From Cavia porcellus (Eukaryota > Chordata > Mammalia > Rodentia > Caviidae): a DNA stretch of 64,000 nt. The DNA lies in assembly GCF_034190915.1 (NCBI RefSeq), contig NW_026947484.1, positions 206,410,657 through 206,474,656 on the forward strand, in the 5' to 3' direction. The translations under genes were made by a program, and so were the position numbers. The notes beneath the pieces are model-generated. The model saw only the letters and a program-made list of their open reading frames with translations. It was not told the origin of the DNA and searched no databases. Below, piece after piece: positions 12,713 through 24,170 of this stretch (position 1 is the stretch's first letter; every line of letters begins with the position of its first letter).

Positions 12713-13560
12713 TATCCTGTCTTTCCCTCCTCCATCATCCCCTTTACTGATCACTATTACACACTCTTCTATGAGACTAAGTTTTCAGTTTCCACAAATA
12801 AGTAAAGACATGTATTTGTCTTTCTGTGTTTGGCTTATTTGACTTAACATGATGTGTGATGTCTTTCCAGTTCTATCCATCTTACTGCAAATGACAGGAT
12901 CTCATTTAATTTTTATACTTGAATAATATTCTGTTGTACATACACCATATTTTCTTTGTTCTTCTGTTGGTGGGCATCTAGGTTCATTTTCTATCTTGGC
13001 TATTGTGAAAAGTGCTGTGATAATTATGAGAGTTCAGGTAACTTTTTGATATGCTAATATATTCTATTTTGGATATATAACCAGTAATGGGATTGCTGGA
13101 TCATTTGGTTGTCCTATGTGTAGTTTTCTAAGGACTCTCTATCTTGTTTTCCATGGTGGCTATGTAAATTTGCATTCTTACCATGGAGTGTAAAAGTTCC
13201 CCTTTCTTTGCATGCTTGCTAGCATTTTTTTTTTCTTTTGGATAATTGCTACTCTAACTGGTGTGTGGTGATATCTCATTATGATTTTGATTTGTATTTT
13301 CCTAATGAATAGGATGTTAATTTGTTTTAGAATACATTGGCCATTTGTATGTCTTTTCTTGACTAAGTCTTCTCAGAAAATTTTTCAGCTTTTAAATTGG
13401 ATTATTATTATTTTTATATGGAGCTCCTTAGATATCCTGAATATTAATCCCTTGTCTTATGAGTAGTTTTCAAATATTTTTGTCTTTCTGCTCATTTTAT
13501 CTCAAGTATATGTTTAAAGAAGCTCATCAATTTTAATCAAAATGTGTCCATAATTTTTAG
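12713..13560 (-). mobile_element. L1 3' fragment, antisense
   Basis: Order of L1 ORF2-end/3'UTR motifs in reverse complement: 'tttggcttatttgacttaac', 'ccagttctatccatctta', 'ttggctattgtgaaaagtg', 'aatgggattgctggatca', 'ttttccatggtggctatg', then 'ggtgtgtggtgatatctca'. Multiple substitutions and indels show an old copy. Confidence 0.9.
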
Positions 13561-16500
13561 GAATTACAATGATTATATTGCTGTGTCAAATTAGGGAGAA
13601 TTATATATTTGTGGTATTTAGTTTTGAAACTTCTATTTTTAAATTGTCTTCTCCAGTGTCTTTCAATAACTTTTAATCTCCAAAAATGAATTATGTTCTT
13701 TCTCATGTGTTCACTACTTTATGTATTGTTGGCTCTAGTTTACTTCACTTTTTCTATCTAACTAACTATGGCATTTTTCTTCCTTTTCAAGTGCAAACTG
13801 CTCTCATATGCAGAGATATAAAAGAACTTCTACCTTCTAACTTTTCCGTATTATTAATGAAATTATGGGTGTGTAGAGGACTACTAATACCTATCATATC
13901 CTGCCATGAATGTTAGTAGAAGTTAAGAGAAAATTAATTGTGGAAAACACACTGTTATGTTGAAAGGTGTGATTTACTATTGCGTATAGATTGTCTCTTT
14001 CAGACAGTGGTTGATGGAGCAGCTTGGGCCGTGACAGATGTGGCTGACTGATCATCACTGAAGACAGCAGTAATAATGGAATTCTGGAGAATATAAATGT
14101 AGGTAAGTAGCTGCCTTTCCAAGTAGAGGAATTGGAGATTTCGATCCAGTTTTGTTCTTCTACCCCAGACTACTTATATATAGCTCATTCTGATATGAAG
14201 ATAGAGAATGAGCCAACTTATAGGGTAATTTTTGCTTACTGACTTAAATTACCCCCAACCATGATTAAAAATCACCTCTACTCAGGAAACAAATCTCAAA
14301 GAGTGAAGACGTATTGCAGCTGCTAGTGTGACCTCTACAGGGTCAGAATCTGGTGGCTGAACAGAACAGCACTGCTGCACCTCACAGGGCAGTGCAGGCC
14401 AGCTGTCTGGAGGACGTGCCACAGTCCGGAACCTATCAGTCAGCAAGCAGTGACTAGGATGTATCATCAGCAACTCTTTGAGTCTAGTTCCACTGCTTAT
14501 AGTTTATCAAAATAAAAAGAAAATAAACAGTAATTAACTTAGCAAAATTTTGAATTTAGGCTCATTGCCAACTGTGTGGGATATTTCCATTTTCTGCTAA
14601 TTTGTACCACCAACATCTTGGGGTAGTTTCAGGACTCACACAATTCTCTGTGGAGAAACCTTAAATTATCGTATTTCATTACTGTATTTTGTACCAGATA
14701 GTAATGAGTTGGAGAGCTCTCAGTATCTTGATCATAATAAATTCTGAAGCAAGACTCTAAACTTATTACTTGTCTGTTTAAAAAATAGTCTTTTACTTTT
14801 CTCCCGGAAAACTGTAACAACCAATGGCAAACAAATAATCAATAAAACAGTCACCTACCTGGCGTAAATTTATTCAACTACTATATTTATATATTGGCCG
14901 AAGCATTTTTATTCCCTAAACATATTTATGGTTTATTTGTCTTGAATTGTAATTTTCACAACAATGGCTTCCATGGCAGTTGTTTCATTTTATAAACAAG
15001 TAGGTATATAGCAGCAGTTGCTATTGAAGATGACAGTGATAGTGATGTCTCTATATACACTTGTCTTCGGCATTAACCTATGTGACCTCACTTGTACCTG
15101 GCTATAGTTGTATTCAAATATATCCCTGGAAAGTCTCAGCACATCTCCATCTGGAATGCCAGTAAGGAAGTACCAAAGAGGTACAGGATCAATACAGCTT
15201 TTCAGTGTGAGAGAATGAACAGAAAGAACCAAAGTCTAAGGATGGAGGGCAGAGAGATGTGAAGTCATACAGGAGAGACAGCATGGCTACAGTTCAGGGG
15301 GTCATTGCTGGGGGTGGGGGAGCAAAGCCAACAGTACATAACTTTGAATTTCCTGGGGAAGAATAAACAATCTTCAGAGACAATTGTGATGATGTTTTTT
15401 TTTCCTTAAAAAGTGCACAGTAATAGCTGATAATTTTTATAAATACTGTGTAATACATTGAAAACTTTTTCTAAGTTTTCAGAAAAAGAGAGAGATAAGA
15501 TGCATTTGGGAGACAATGAAAGTTAAGTCACAGTAAAATAGTCGCAGCTTATTTCTGCAACTATTCTGGATTCTGAGCTTCCAGGAGCACAACAGAGTTG
15601 GAAATGCAAATGGAAAGAAATAAGTTTGTGAGTCTCATGTCTGATACATCTTAGCACAAACATTTTATATTGTTTGGGATCATTTTCTCAGATATTTAGC
15701 TCACAAATTTTAAATTTATTGCATAAGTCACTTGCTGAATCAAGCAGTTTATTTTCTAAGAACAAGTCCTGTACTATAATTTAAGTCATGATTTGCAAAC
15801 TATCTGACTACCGTAACCATTGGAAAGAATTAATTATAGGTTAAGGACAAGTATAAAAATTTATACATGCAAAAAGCTAAAAAGTTTAATAAAGTAATAC
15901 TAACTCTAGCTATGTGCTAAACTCTATGATTTTACTGTCCTGTCCTATCTTATTCCTCATCTTGAGAAAGATGTGATTGACCAAAATTATAACACACAGT
16001 GTGGAAAAATTTGCACTTTAACACACTGGGTAATAGAAGGTCAGCAAATTACTGTTAGGGTCAAATCTTTAGGCTTTTGAATAAAGTTTTATTGGAACTT
16101 TGCTGTGATTTTCTGTTTACATTTGGTTATGGGTGCTTTTGTGTAGTTGTGACAGAGACCATATACTTCCAAAGGACTAAAATATTTAGAAAATAAATTT
16201 ACTGTTCCCTGCTCTGGAGCAAAGAAAGGCAATTTAGGTAATATAGATGAATATGCATATAATTTACACCCATATTTGCATTCATATTTATGCTTTTTAT
16301 ACACATTATCTTCTATATATATATAGGTCTATTTATATTTATTTATTCTCAATCTCATTTGCATTCAAAATATATTAAGGGCAATGAAAATGTTGTGTTA
16401 GCTGAAGGCAAATCTTGGTGGATTTTGTTTTTTCTGCTATGGAAGTGTGTGACAGTCACAAAAATTTTAAGGTTCCTTGCTTAGGGGATGTGTGGATCCT

Positions 16501-17890
16501 TATACCAGTGACTGACAATTTAAAGAAATGATGGTAAAAGGAATTCTTCCGAGTTATAGAATGAAGCTCTAATTAAGTAAGTTTGCAGCTTGATTATATA
16601 TAACTTCAGCTGAACTTGTGACCTTATCAGATCTATGAAAACATAAAGATGGTACTTGTTGCAAATAATCTGGGAAGTTGGAATAATTTTTTATTGCAGA
16701 CATGCTACATGCTCTGGGGAAAAGTTTATTATATAATATTTAGTGTCATATCAAATTGACAAATAAAAACTTGGAATTTTCTCATAGTATAAGAGAGATA
16801 AAAGGTGACATTTTTGTGTTCTCAAATTTACAAAGTTATAATTTAAAAAAAAAAAACACCAGTAGTAACATGTCTTTAGGAGTTAATAAATTCTGTGCAT
16901 AATTGAGGCTAGTTTATTTTAGTTTTAATAAGTCATTCTCACAAGACTGATTTTTCTTATTAGTTGCCTTTTTATTTTAGAGGTGACAAGGTAGTACTAA
17001 GGATTTTTTTTTTTATTATATGAGATAGTTGGTTTCTGTTTACAGCTTTACTCAGGCTTCCAAATGATTCATGTATGTTACTAAATGCAATATAACAATG
17101 AATATTGCCTTTCTAAAGCTCGCTGCGTGATCTTCCTGTTGTTCACATCCACAGAATTACTTCTAGGCATGTCTGGGATTGTGTGTAAATAATTACCCTG
17201 CAAATATTTAAGCACCACTTTCTCTTTCAAACCTTATTAATGGAAATGAAATTAATTTCCCCAACAGTAGTGCTTGAATAGATACTTTTAGCAATTTGAG
17301 TGTTATTTCTATTGTACTTCTCAAGAGGAGTAACATAAATTAAAAGTAGTATGACTTACCGTGCTATTTTCTACATCATTACAGAGAAGCAAGATAGCTT
17401 TACAGATCTTCTTGATTGACTTGCTTGATAATTTAGACAAGTTATTACAGAGCAATGCCTGAGATTTAATTCACTTATTCACCACTATTATTCATTATTG
17501 TAGAATATTATAGAAAAGATTCACACGGTTTATGTTAATTTCCTGCATTTTGTTCTATACTGGTTAGACTTTTGTATAGTACAATCAATATTATCAGTAC
17601 TCTGTATTCCAGGCTCCTCCCAGCACCCAGACTATCTGGAATTCAGTTAGTTTTCCACATAACACCCAGACATCAGAAAAGTCATCTAGATTTTGCAATT
17701 ATTGGGTGCTTAATTATTATTGTTATAGATATAAGTGGAAACGTTGTAACACTCAAAATCTCTGAATCACAATACCCGTCACTGCCTTTTTGTAGTTGGA
17801 GTTATTAATTTTCCATAGTTGAATAGTATGGTTAGGATGATGTTTGATATTGCATAAGGATATGTTAGTGTGTGAATCTAATTGTGGCAT
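13561..17890. other. Unique noncoding DNA
   Basis: About 4.3 kb with no recognised gene or confident repeat. Short frames at 13686-13916, 14282-14473 and 14629-14820 show no known motif. A GC-richer patch lies near 14320-14460. Short A or T runs are the only low-complexity sequence. Confidence 0.45.
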
Positions 17891-17894
17891 AGAC

Positions 17895-18262
17895 ATCCTG
17901 GTATAGGTTGAATGTTCATGTTTCCCCAAAATTCATATGTTGAAACTTAATCTCTAGTGTGATAATATTTTCAGGAGGTTCTTTAGGATGTGATTAGGTC
18001 ATGAGAATTCTGATGAAGGGAATTATTTCACAAAAAGCAGAGAGTTTCTTCCTCCTTTCTATTATGTGAGACTGCACAGAAAGATGGCCAACTAGGAAAT
18101 GGGAAGTGGGTTCTTATCAGTCACTGTGTCAGCTGAAGTATTGATCTTGTACATTCCAACCCCCAAGACGATAAGAAATAAAGTTATGTTGTTTATAAAC
18201 CACCCATTCTTATATGATATTCCATGACAGTAATCCAAGTGAAGTAAGACACACTCATCATG
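17895..18262 (+). repeat. ERVL-MaLR LTR (MLT1-like), sense
   Basis: Carries the standard MaLR order: 'aaaattcatatgttgaaac', 'ggatgtgattaggtcatg', 'tattatgtgagactgcac', 'ttgatcttgtacattcca', then 'gataagaaataaag' with AATAAA around 18177, 'ttgtttataaaccaccca' and a degenerate end. Nearly complete length for the family. No internal region adjoins it, so it is a solo LTR. Confidence 0.85.
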
Positions 18263-18269
18263 TGAATAT

Positions 18270-20225
18270 GGGTTTCAGATGGACACCAAGACAAAGAAAA
18301 ACCAACAGTGTAAACAATGAAAACAAAAGAAGAACTTTATTTTGGATCATGGTTTAGAAGAAGTATGGATCCTTAAAAAGGTTTCTTTTTTGAGTTTGAC
18401 ACGCTACAAAGCCAACTAAAAGGCAAATAATAAATAATCTTGTCAAGATACCTATAGATAACAGAAGCATGCAGAAAGGAACAGCTTTGTCTTCTAGTGG
18501 AACAAAGGGCACATGCCAGGGCTTTCACGTTGACTGACTACAACAGGATTTAAACAAAGAAATAGATCCCTTTCGGTATTTAGGAGATGGTGTTCCTGTT
18601 TGATCCCCCCTCTCTGACTGGCAGACTAGGGAAAAGTCCTGGTCAGAATTCGTCCAGTGAGAGCAACCTTTATTTGGAACTGCAGATACATTGAGTCCCA
18701 GAGGATATACCGAACTGCTAATTGGATATGATGAACTGAGTTGTCAGTGAACGGCAGATTGGGCCATCACAATGAGGCTACGCTGAGGTGAGGTGGGATG
18801 CATGTTCTCAAAGGGTCTGAAGATCAGGGAGAGTAGGCACAGGAGAATGTAGACATCGGACACTTAAGGCTACATGAGAATGAGAGGATGGAACAGGAAG
18901 TTGTTACACTGGGCTTTGTGGCAGTTCCTGTGGTCAAGATCAGAGTAGACAAAGCCCATGTACTAAAGAGTATGATCTCTCCTCTACGAATACTTTTACA
19001 ATTATTTTACAAGTACTCTAACCAGACCAGACTTGTATCTCTCCTTTCTGAACACTGCTTATAAGAGCTTTTGTTTATCATTCGACTACATTTTCTATTT
19101 GAGCATATTGGCACATGAAATTTGCAAAGCATTTTTTTTTCCCTTTGATTAAGGATGTTAAAGTCAGTTTTCTGGGAAAACTGGACTTTCATCTGCGATT
19201 GCCCCCTGGAGGACATAGGGAGCAATCCGACCACATCTGCTTCCTGCTCCAGGGAGGAGCAACATTAATTAATATAAGTGGAAAAGGGCAGATAAGGTGA
19301 GGTCCTGTTTACCCCACTGATGTTTTGGGATCCCGTGGCTGTTGTCATTTGCAATGACATTTAAAATTGTCTCTGCTTTTCTATCGTGTGGTCTGTTTCC
19401 TTCAGTGAGTCTCTTTTGTGTTCACAGCCTGTTTAAAATTTTCTCCCATGTAAAAAAGCTGCTTAAAATGCCGAACCTTGTTTCCCATCTCTTCTTTTCA
19501 CTTCCTGCTGCTGTATTTGAAAATAATTGCTGTATACAGTCAATCTACAAAGCCAAAGAATAAGTAGAGCCTTTACAGATTCTACATTATAAATTTAAGA
19601 TTGCAATCTCTTCATTTTCACAAATGCTAAGATGGGGGGTCCCTGCTTTCATTTCTTTCCTGTCAAAAGGACTAAATTTAGTTGTTTGATTTACTTTTTA
19701 TCAGCCAAGCATTAACTTTGCAGAGCAAAGAAACTTACAAATGGACTTTAAAAAGATAATATATCTGATCCCTAAAATCCCAAATCAGAAATAATACATT
19801 AGAGACATTCGGGGAAGCCAAGATTTTTCCTTTTGCTTCTCATTTATCATTTAGTAGATTTTTATGCAGAAATAAGCTATAAGAGTTTGCACTCATCTGT
19901 ATTTTCTTTTTCATGCAATACCAATATTTTAATATTCACAGTGTTTAGTATTTAATTCAAGTAGGTTAGAATAAATTAAGTTAGGCACTATATTTAAGCC
20001 ATCACAATCTTTCACCTTCTATTATTGAGTCATTCCCCAGTATCCAAATTTTTTGATCTAGTGTGGACCACTGCTGTACTTTTTCAGTAAGATCATTACT
20101 TCATTAGATTGTCTATATTGTGTGTTAATAATAGATTTATATCTACTCTGGACACACTGTGTTTCTTATAAAATGATTGTTTTATTTTTCACTTTGTTCA
20201 AATTGAGCTTCATTGATTTCCAGCA
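18270..20225. other. Unique noncoding DNA with a GC-richer patch
   Basis: No gene recognised. 18590-18960 is less AT-rich than usual here. 19150-19320 holds the CTCF-like motif listed separately. The rest is AT-rich and featureless. Confidence 0.45.
19198..19214 (-). promoter_or_regulatory. Candidate CTCF-binding motif
   Basis: The minus strand reads 'tcctccagggggcaat', close to the known CTCF core (CC-N-CC-AG-GGGGC). The site also forms one arm of an 11-bp imperfect inverted repeat ('gattgccccct' / 'agggagcaatc', 19197-19227). A single short motif in 64 kb can arise by chance. Confidence 0.35.
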
Positions 20226-20227
20226 TT

Positions 20228-20384
20228 TTTGTTTTCTTTTGTTTTGCAACAGCGTTTCACCATATAATGCAGAATGGCCTTAGTTACTATTTAGCCCCTA
20301 CAGGTCTTGAACTCAGCAAATCTCCTGCCTCAACTTTCCATGTGCTGGGATTACAGGCATGCACCATTGCACCCAAGTTCCAGC
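20228..20384 (-). mobile_element. B1 SINE, antisense
   Basis: T-rich start, then 'gcaacagcgtttcaccat', 'caggtcttgaactcagca', 'tgtgctgggattacaggc' and 'atgcaccattgcaccca': the reverse complement of a B1 including the 5' 'ggcatggtgg' region. Well recognisable, moderately diverged. Confidence 0.88.
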
Positions 20385-20544
20385 ATTGATAGGTATTTAG
20401 AATTTAGTTGTAGAAATGCATTTATAACCATCAGTATACATGTTTGTCTTAATATAAAATGTATAATATTTAGAATAAAGTTAAATTCAAATTAAATTGA
20501 ATGCACTAATTAAATATCTAATGCATTCTGAAATGGAGAAGCAT

Positions 20545-20758
20545 CTGTGGCCTTAACAAAATTAGGCCTTAACCTAATTTTTTGGAAAAATTTTATTTGC
20601 TTTCCCTTGTTCATTTGCTCAGATGGGCCTATAATAATATGTTTATACCATGTACTCATCAATATTTTGAGTGACTTCTGCTTTGCATGAGACTAGAATG
20701 ATAGTGTTCTGATTAATGGAATAATTTGTATCCCTTCCTATAGCCTTTCACATTTTTC
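20545..20758 (+). repeat. Local duplication, copy A (likely source)
   Basis: 20573-20758 matches 21591-21775 at nearly every base: I count one 1-bp indel and one substitution in about 186 bases. Both copies are in the same orientation. This copy sits in non-L1 sequence and continues uninterrupted on both sides, so it is the likely source. An 11-base 'ctgtggcctta' match also precedes the aligned core in both copies. Confidence 0.92.
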
Positions 20759-20936
20759 GCCATCATTCACCTATCTATACTTTTACTATCCTCATTAAGG
20801 TGAGGAAGATTGCTGTAGGGTTCTCACCGTTTCTGCAGACCGATGTCCACATATTTGAGTACTCTACTTTCCGCAACCCATCATCCCAATTTTTATTCTG
20901 ACCACTGTAGTGTATAAACTGTTTTACTTATTTATC

Positions 20937-20970
20937 CTTTGTGTCAAACTTTAGAAACTTTGACACAAAG
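20937..20970. repeat. Quasi-palindrome (12-bp perfect arms)
   Basis: 'ctttgtgtcaaa' and its exact reverse complement 'tttgacacaaag' flank a 10-base centre that itself contains TTT/AAA, so nearly the whole 34 bases are self-complementary. Confidence 0.9.
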
Positions 20971-21044
20971 TCATGAAAGCACAGTATTCCCTCACCCTCC
21001 TGTAGCTTGGGTTATGGGTCCTGCTATTAAACCAATTATAAGTG

Positions 21045-21572
21045 ATTTACAGCCTCCTTTGGTCTGATTTTTTTGAGCTCTTTGTATAATCTAGATAATT
21101 GTCCTTTGTCTGGAGAATAGCTGGAAAAATTTGTCCTACCTAGTGAATTGTCTTTTCATTATATTGATATATTTTTGCTGTGTAAAAACTTCTAAGAAGA
21201 TGACATATTAGTTATTGATTCCTTTTATTATTTCCTTTTTGGTCTGGGCTTTATTCATAAAGTCATATCCTATAACTATGTCTTTAAGAGTTCTAATATT
21301 CTATTTTCCAGCAGATTTAGTGTTTCTGTTTTAATATTTAGATTTTTGATCAATTTCAATGTTTGTTTAGTGCCTGATGAGAGACATGTTTCTAAATTTT
21401 GTCTTCTGATTGTCAAGAGCCTGTTTTTCCAGCACCATTTATTACATAGGTTATCTTTCTTCCAGCAATGGTGTTTGGCTCCTTTGTTGATGATGAGGTG
21501 GTAGAGTGTAAAAATGTTTATGTATCTTCAAATCTGTGCCACTGATCTTCTGATCTATCTTTTTGCCAGTAC
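21045..21572 (-). mobile_element. L1 ORF2 fragment, antisense (left part)
   Basis: Reverse complement of L1 ORF2: 'ttttttgagctctttgtata', 'attgtcctttgtctgg', 'gattttttgatcaatttc'-like sequence, 'tttttccagcaccattta', then 'tgatctatctttttgcc'. It breaks off at 'gccagtacc', exactly where the duplicated 0.2-kb block begins. Confidence 0.9.
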
Positions 21573-21775
21573 CTGTGGCCTTAGCAACTACCTAATTTTT
21601 TGGAAAAATTTTATTTGCTTTCCCTGTTCATTTGCTCAGATGGGCCTATAATAATATGTTTATACCATGTACTCATCAATATTTTGAGTGACTTCTGCTT
21701 TGCATGAGACTAGAATGATAGTGTTCTGATTAATCGAATAATTTGTATCCCTTCCTATAGCCTTTCACATTTTTC
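21573..21775 (+). repeat. Local duplication, copy B, inserted in L1
   Basis: Near-identical second copy of 20545-20758, about 1.02 kb to the right. It interrupts antisense L1 ORF2: left L1 sequence ends at the 'ccagtacc' motif and resumes at 'tattgtattataattt', with only a few tens of bases of expected L1 sequence absent. No poly-A tail or obvious target-site duplication accompanies it, which argues against retrotransposition. Confidence 0.9.
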
Positions 21776-23640
21776 ATATTGTATTATAATTTAGAGGTTG
21801 TGAAATCCCCTGGCTTGGCTTTGTTGCCCAGAATTGTTTTTGGTATTTTGAGTCCCTTGTGGTTCCAAAAGAATTTTAGTATTATTTTCCCTAATTCTGT
21901 GAGATATGTTGGTGCAATTTTGATTGTGATTGTATTAAATCTGTATATAAATTTTCTATTTCATTATATTAGTTCTTCCTACCTAAGAACAAGGAATAGC
22001 TTTCCATTTTCTCAGATCCTTTTTAATCTCCTTTGTCAGAGCACTCTGTCAGCTTTCAGTGCAGAGTTCTTTTACTTCCCCTGCTAGTTTGATTCCTAGG
22101 TATCTCATTTTTGGGGGATGCTATTGTGAAAGGTGTTGCTTTCCTGATTTCTCACTCAGTGAGTTTGTTATTTGTGTACAGGAATGCTGTTGATTTTTGA
22201 GTATTGACTGCATATCGTACTACACTATGGAATTTAGTTTTAAATCTAGAAGACTTTTGGTGAAGTTATTGGGATCTTCTATTTACTGCATCACGTCATA
22301 TGCAAATAATGACAATTTTAAGTCTCCTTTTGCTATCTTTCTTTCTTTCTCTTATATAATTGCTCTGGTTAATGTTTATAGAACTATATTCAATAAGAGT
22401 TGTAGTGATACACATCTTCGTCCATCTTGTTCCAGATGTTAGACTGAAAGCTTTCAGTTGTTGAATTGTATGATATTCGCTGTTGGTTTGTCATAGGTGG
22501 CTTTTTATCAGCTTGAGATAAAGATTGCTAATTCCAATTTTCTGTAGGGTTTTTATCACAATTTGGTGTTGAACTTTGTCAAATGATTTTCTGCGACTAT
22601 TGAGATCATAATGCAATTTTTGTCTTTGTTCTGTTGGTGTAGTGGATTACATTGTTTTTTCTGTGTGTGTTGAATCATCTCTGCATCTCTGTGAATCCTA
22701 TTTGATCATGGTGTGTACTTTTCTTGATGATTTGCTGCTGTCTGTATGCTAGTATCTTACTGAAGATTTTTGCATTTATATTCATTAGGGATATTGGCCT
22801 GTAGTTCTTTCTTGGTTGGATCGTTCTCTGGTTTGGTAGCAGGGTTACACTTGCCTCCAGGAATGAGTAAGGAAGAATTGCTTCTCTTGTGGTTTAATTA
22901 AAGATTTTGAGGAGTATTAGGTCTTTTCCAAATTTCTTGTAGAATTCAACAGTGAATCCATCAGGACCTGGGTTTTTATTTGTTGGTGATGTTTTAATTA
23001 GACCTTCAATTTTATTGAATGATATCGGGTTATTTAGAATTGTTATATCTTATTGATTCAGCTTTGGTAATTCATAAGTATGTAGGAATGTGTTCATTTT
23101 TTTCTGTGTTTTCCATCTTATTAGAATAAAGGTTATTGAAGTAGGTATTGATCTTCTGGATTTCTGTATGATTTGTTATTTTACCTTTTTAATTTCTAAT
23201 TGTAGGAATTTGAGTTTTTTATTTTCTTTTAAAATAAGGTTGGCTAAGAGTCAATTTTAGATAGTTTTTCAAAGAATAAACTCTTTGATTCATTGATTCT
23301 TTGAATTTTCTTAGTCTCTATCACATTAATTTCTGCTCTTATCTTTAAAAATTTACCCCCTTCTATGAGTTGTTTAGGCCTTTTTTCCGCAAGAAATTTG
23401 AATTTTAATGCTAAGGTGCTTATTTGAGTTCATTTTGTCTTCCTGATGTGGGATTTCCTCACTATAAATTTCCCTTATGGGAATGTTTTCATTGCATCCT
23501 GTAAGTTCTGATACGTTGTATTGTCATTATTGTTTAATTGTTGGAAGATTTGTTGGTAATTGTGTAATGAACTTGTTTTGGCTTGGCACTGTATTTAGAA
23601 TCAATTTCATTTCCTTTCTTTGAGACTTCTGCTTTTAAAA
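21776..23640 (-). mobile_element. L1 ORF2 fragment, antisense (right part, includes RT region)
   Basis: Continuation of the L1 after the inserted block. Motifs in reverse complement include 'gattcctaggtatctca', 'gacatcttcgtcc'-like 'acacatcttcgtccatct', 'gatattggcctgtagttc', 'ccatcaggacctgggttt' and 'ttttctgcaagaaat'-like sequence, the path from ORF2 C-terminal half through reverse transcriptase. Numerous stops and indels make it non-functional. ORF1 and the 5'UTR are absent. Confidence 0.93.
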
Positions 23641-23645
23641 TTTAA

Positions 23646-23690
23646 AGCATGAGGACCTGAGTTTGACAGCAAAAATGAAAAAAAAAGTTA
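23646..23690 (+). mobile_element. Truncated ID-like SINE tail
   Basis: 'gcatgaggacctgagtttga' followed by an A-rich run resembles the 3' part of an ID element. It is too short for certainty and sits at the junction of two L1 fragments. Confidence 0.4.
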
Positions 23691-23739
23691 TTTATTTTAA
23701 CCAATATATGAAAGCATAAAGTTTTTTTTTTATATTTAA

Positions 23740-24170
23740 ATGTTCCCATATGATGTTTCAACACACATATGCACTGTGTAGTGTTTACATCATGGTAAAC
23801 ATATCTGTCCTCTCAAACATCATTTCTTTATGGTGAAAATATTCAAAATTCTTTCATGCCCCCCTTTTAAAAATATATGTTATACAGTATTTTCATTATG
23901 TACAGTCATAATACTATGCAATAGTAGCACTCCAGAGCTTTGAATTGCTGTCTGTAACTTAGCATGAGTCAAACTCTTCCTCTTCCTCCCTCCTCTCTAC
24001 TCTCCTTGTCCTCTGCTAATCACTATTCTATATTCAATGTCTATTTGACTAACGTTTTAAAATTCTACACATATGTGAGATCACGTGGTACTTGTTTTTC
24101 TGGCCTGGTTTATTTCACTTAACAAATTGATCTCCAGTTCTATCCATGTTGTCACAAATGATTAATGCCT
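23740..24170 (-). mobile_element. L1 3' end fragment, antisense (second L1)
   Basis: Has the reverse complement of an L1 3'UTR/ORF2 end: 'cactgtgtagtgtttacatc', 'catatgtgagatcacgtgg', 'tttatttcacttaacaaa', 'ccagttctatccatgttg'. The fragment on its left is internal ORF2 sequence, so a 3' end here belongs to a separate, older insertion. Confidence 0.8.
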
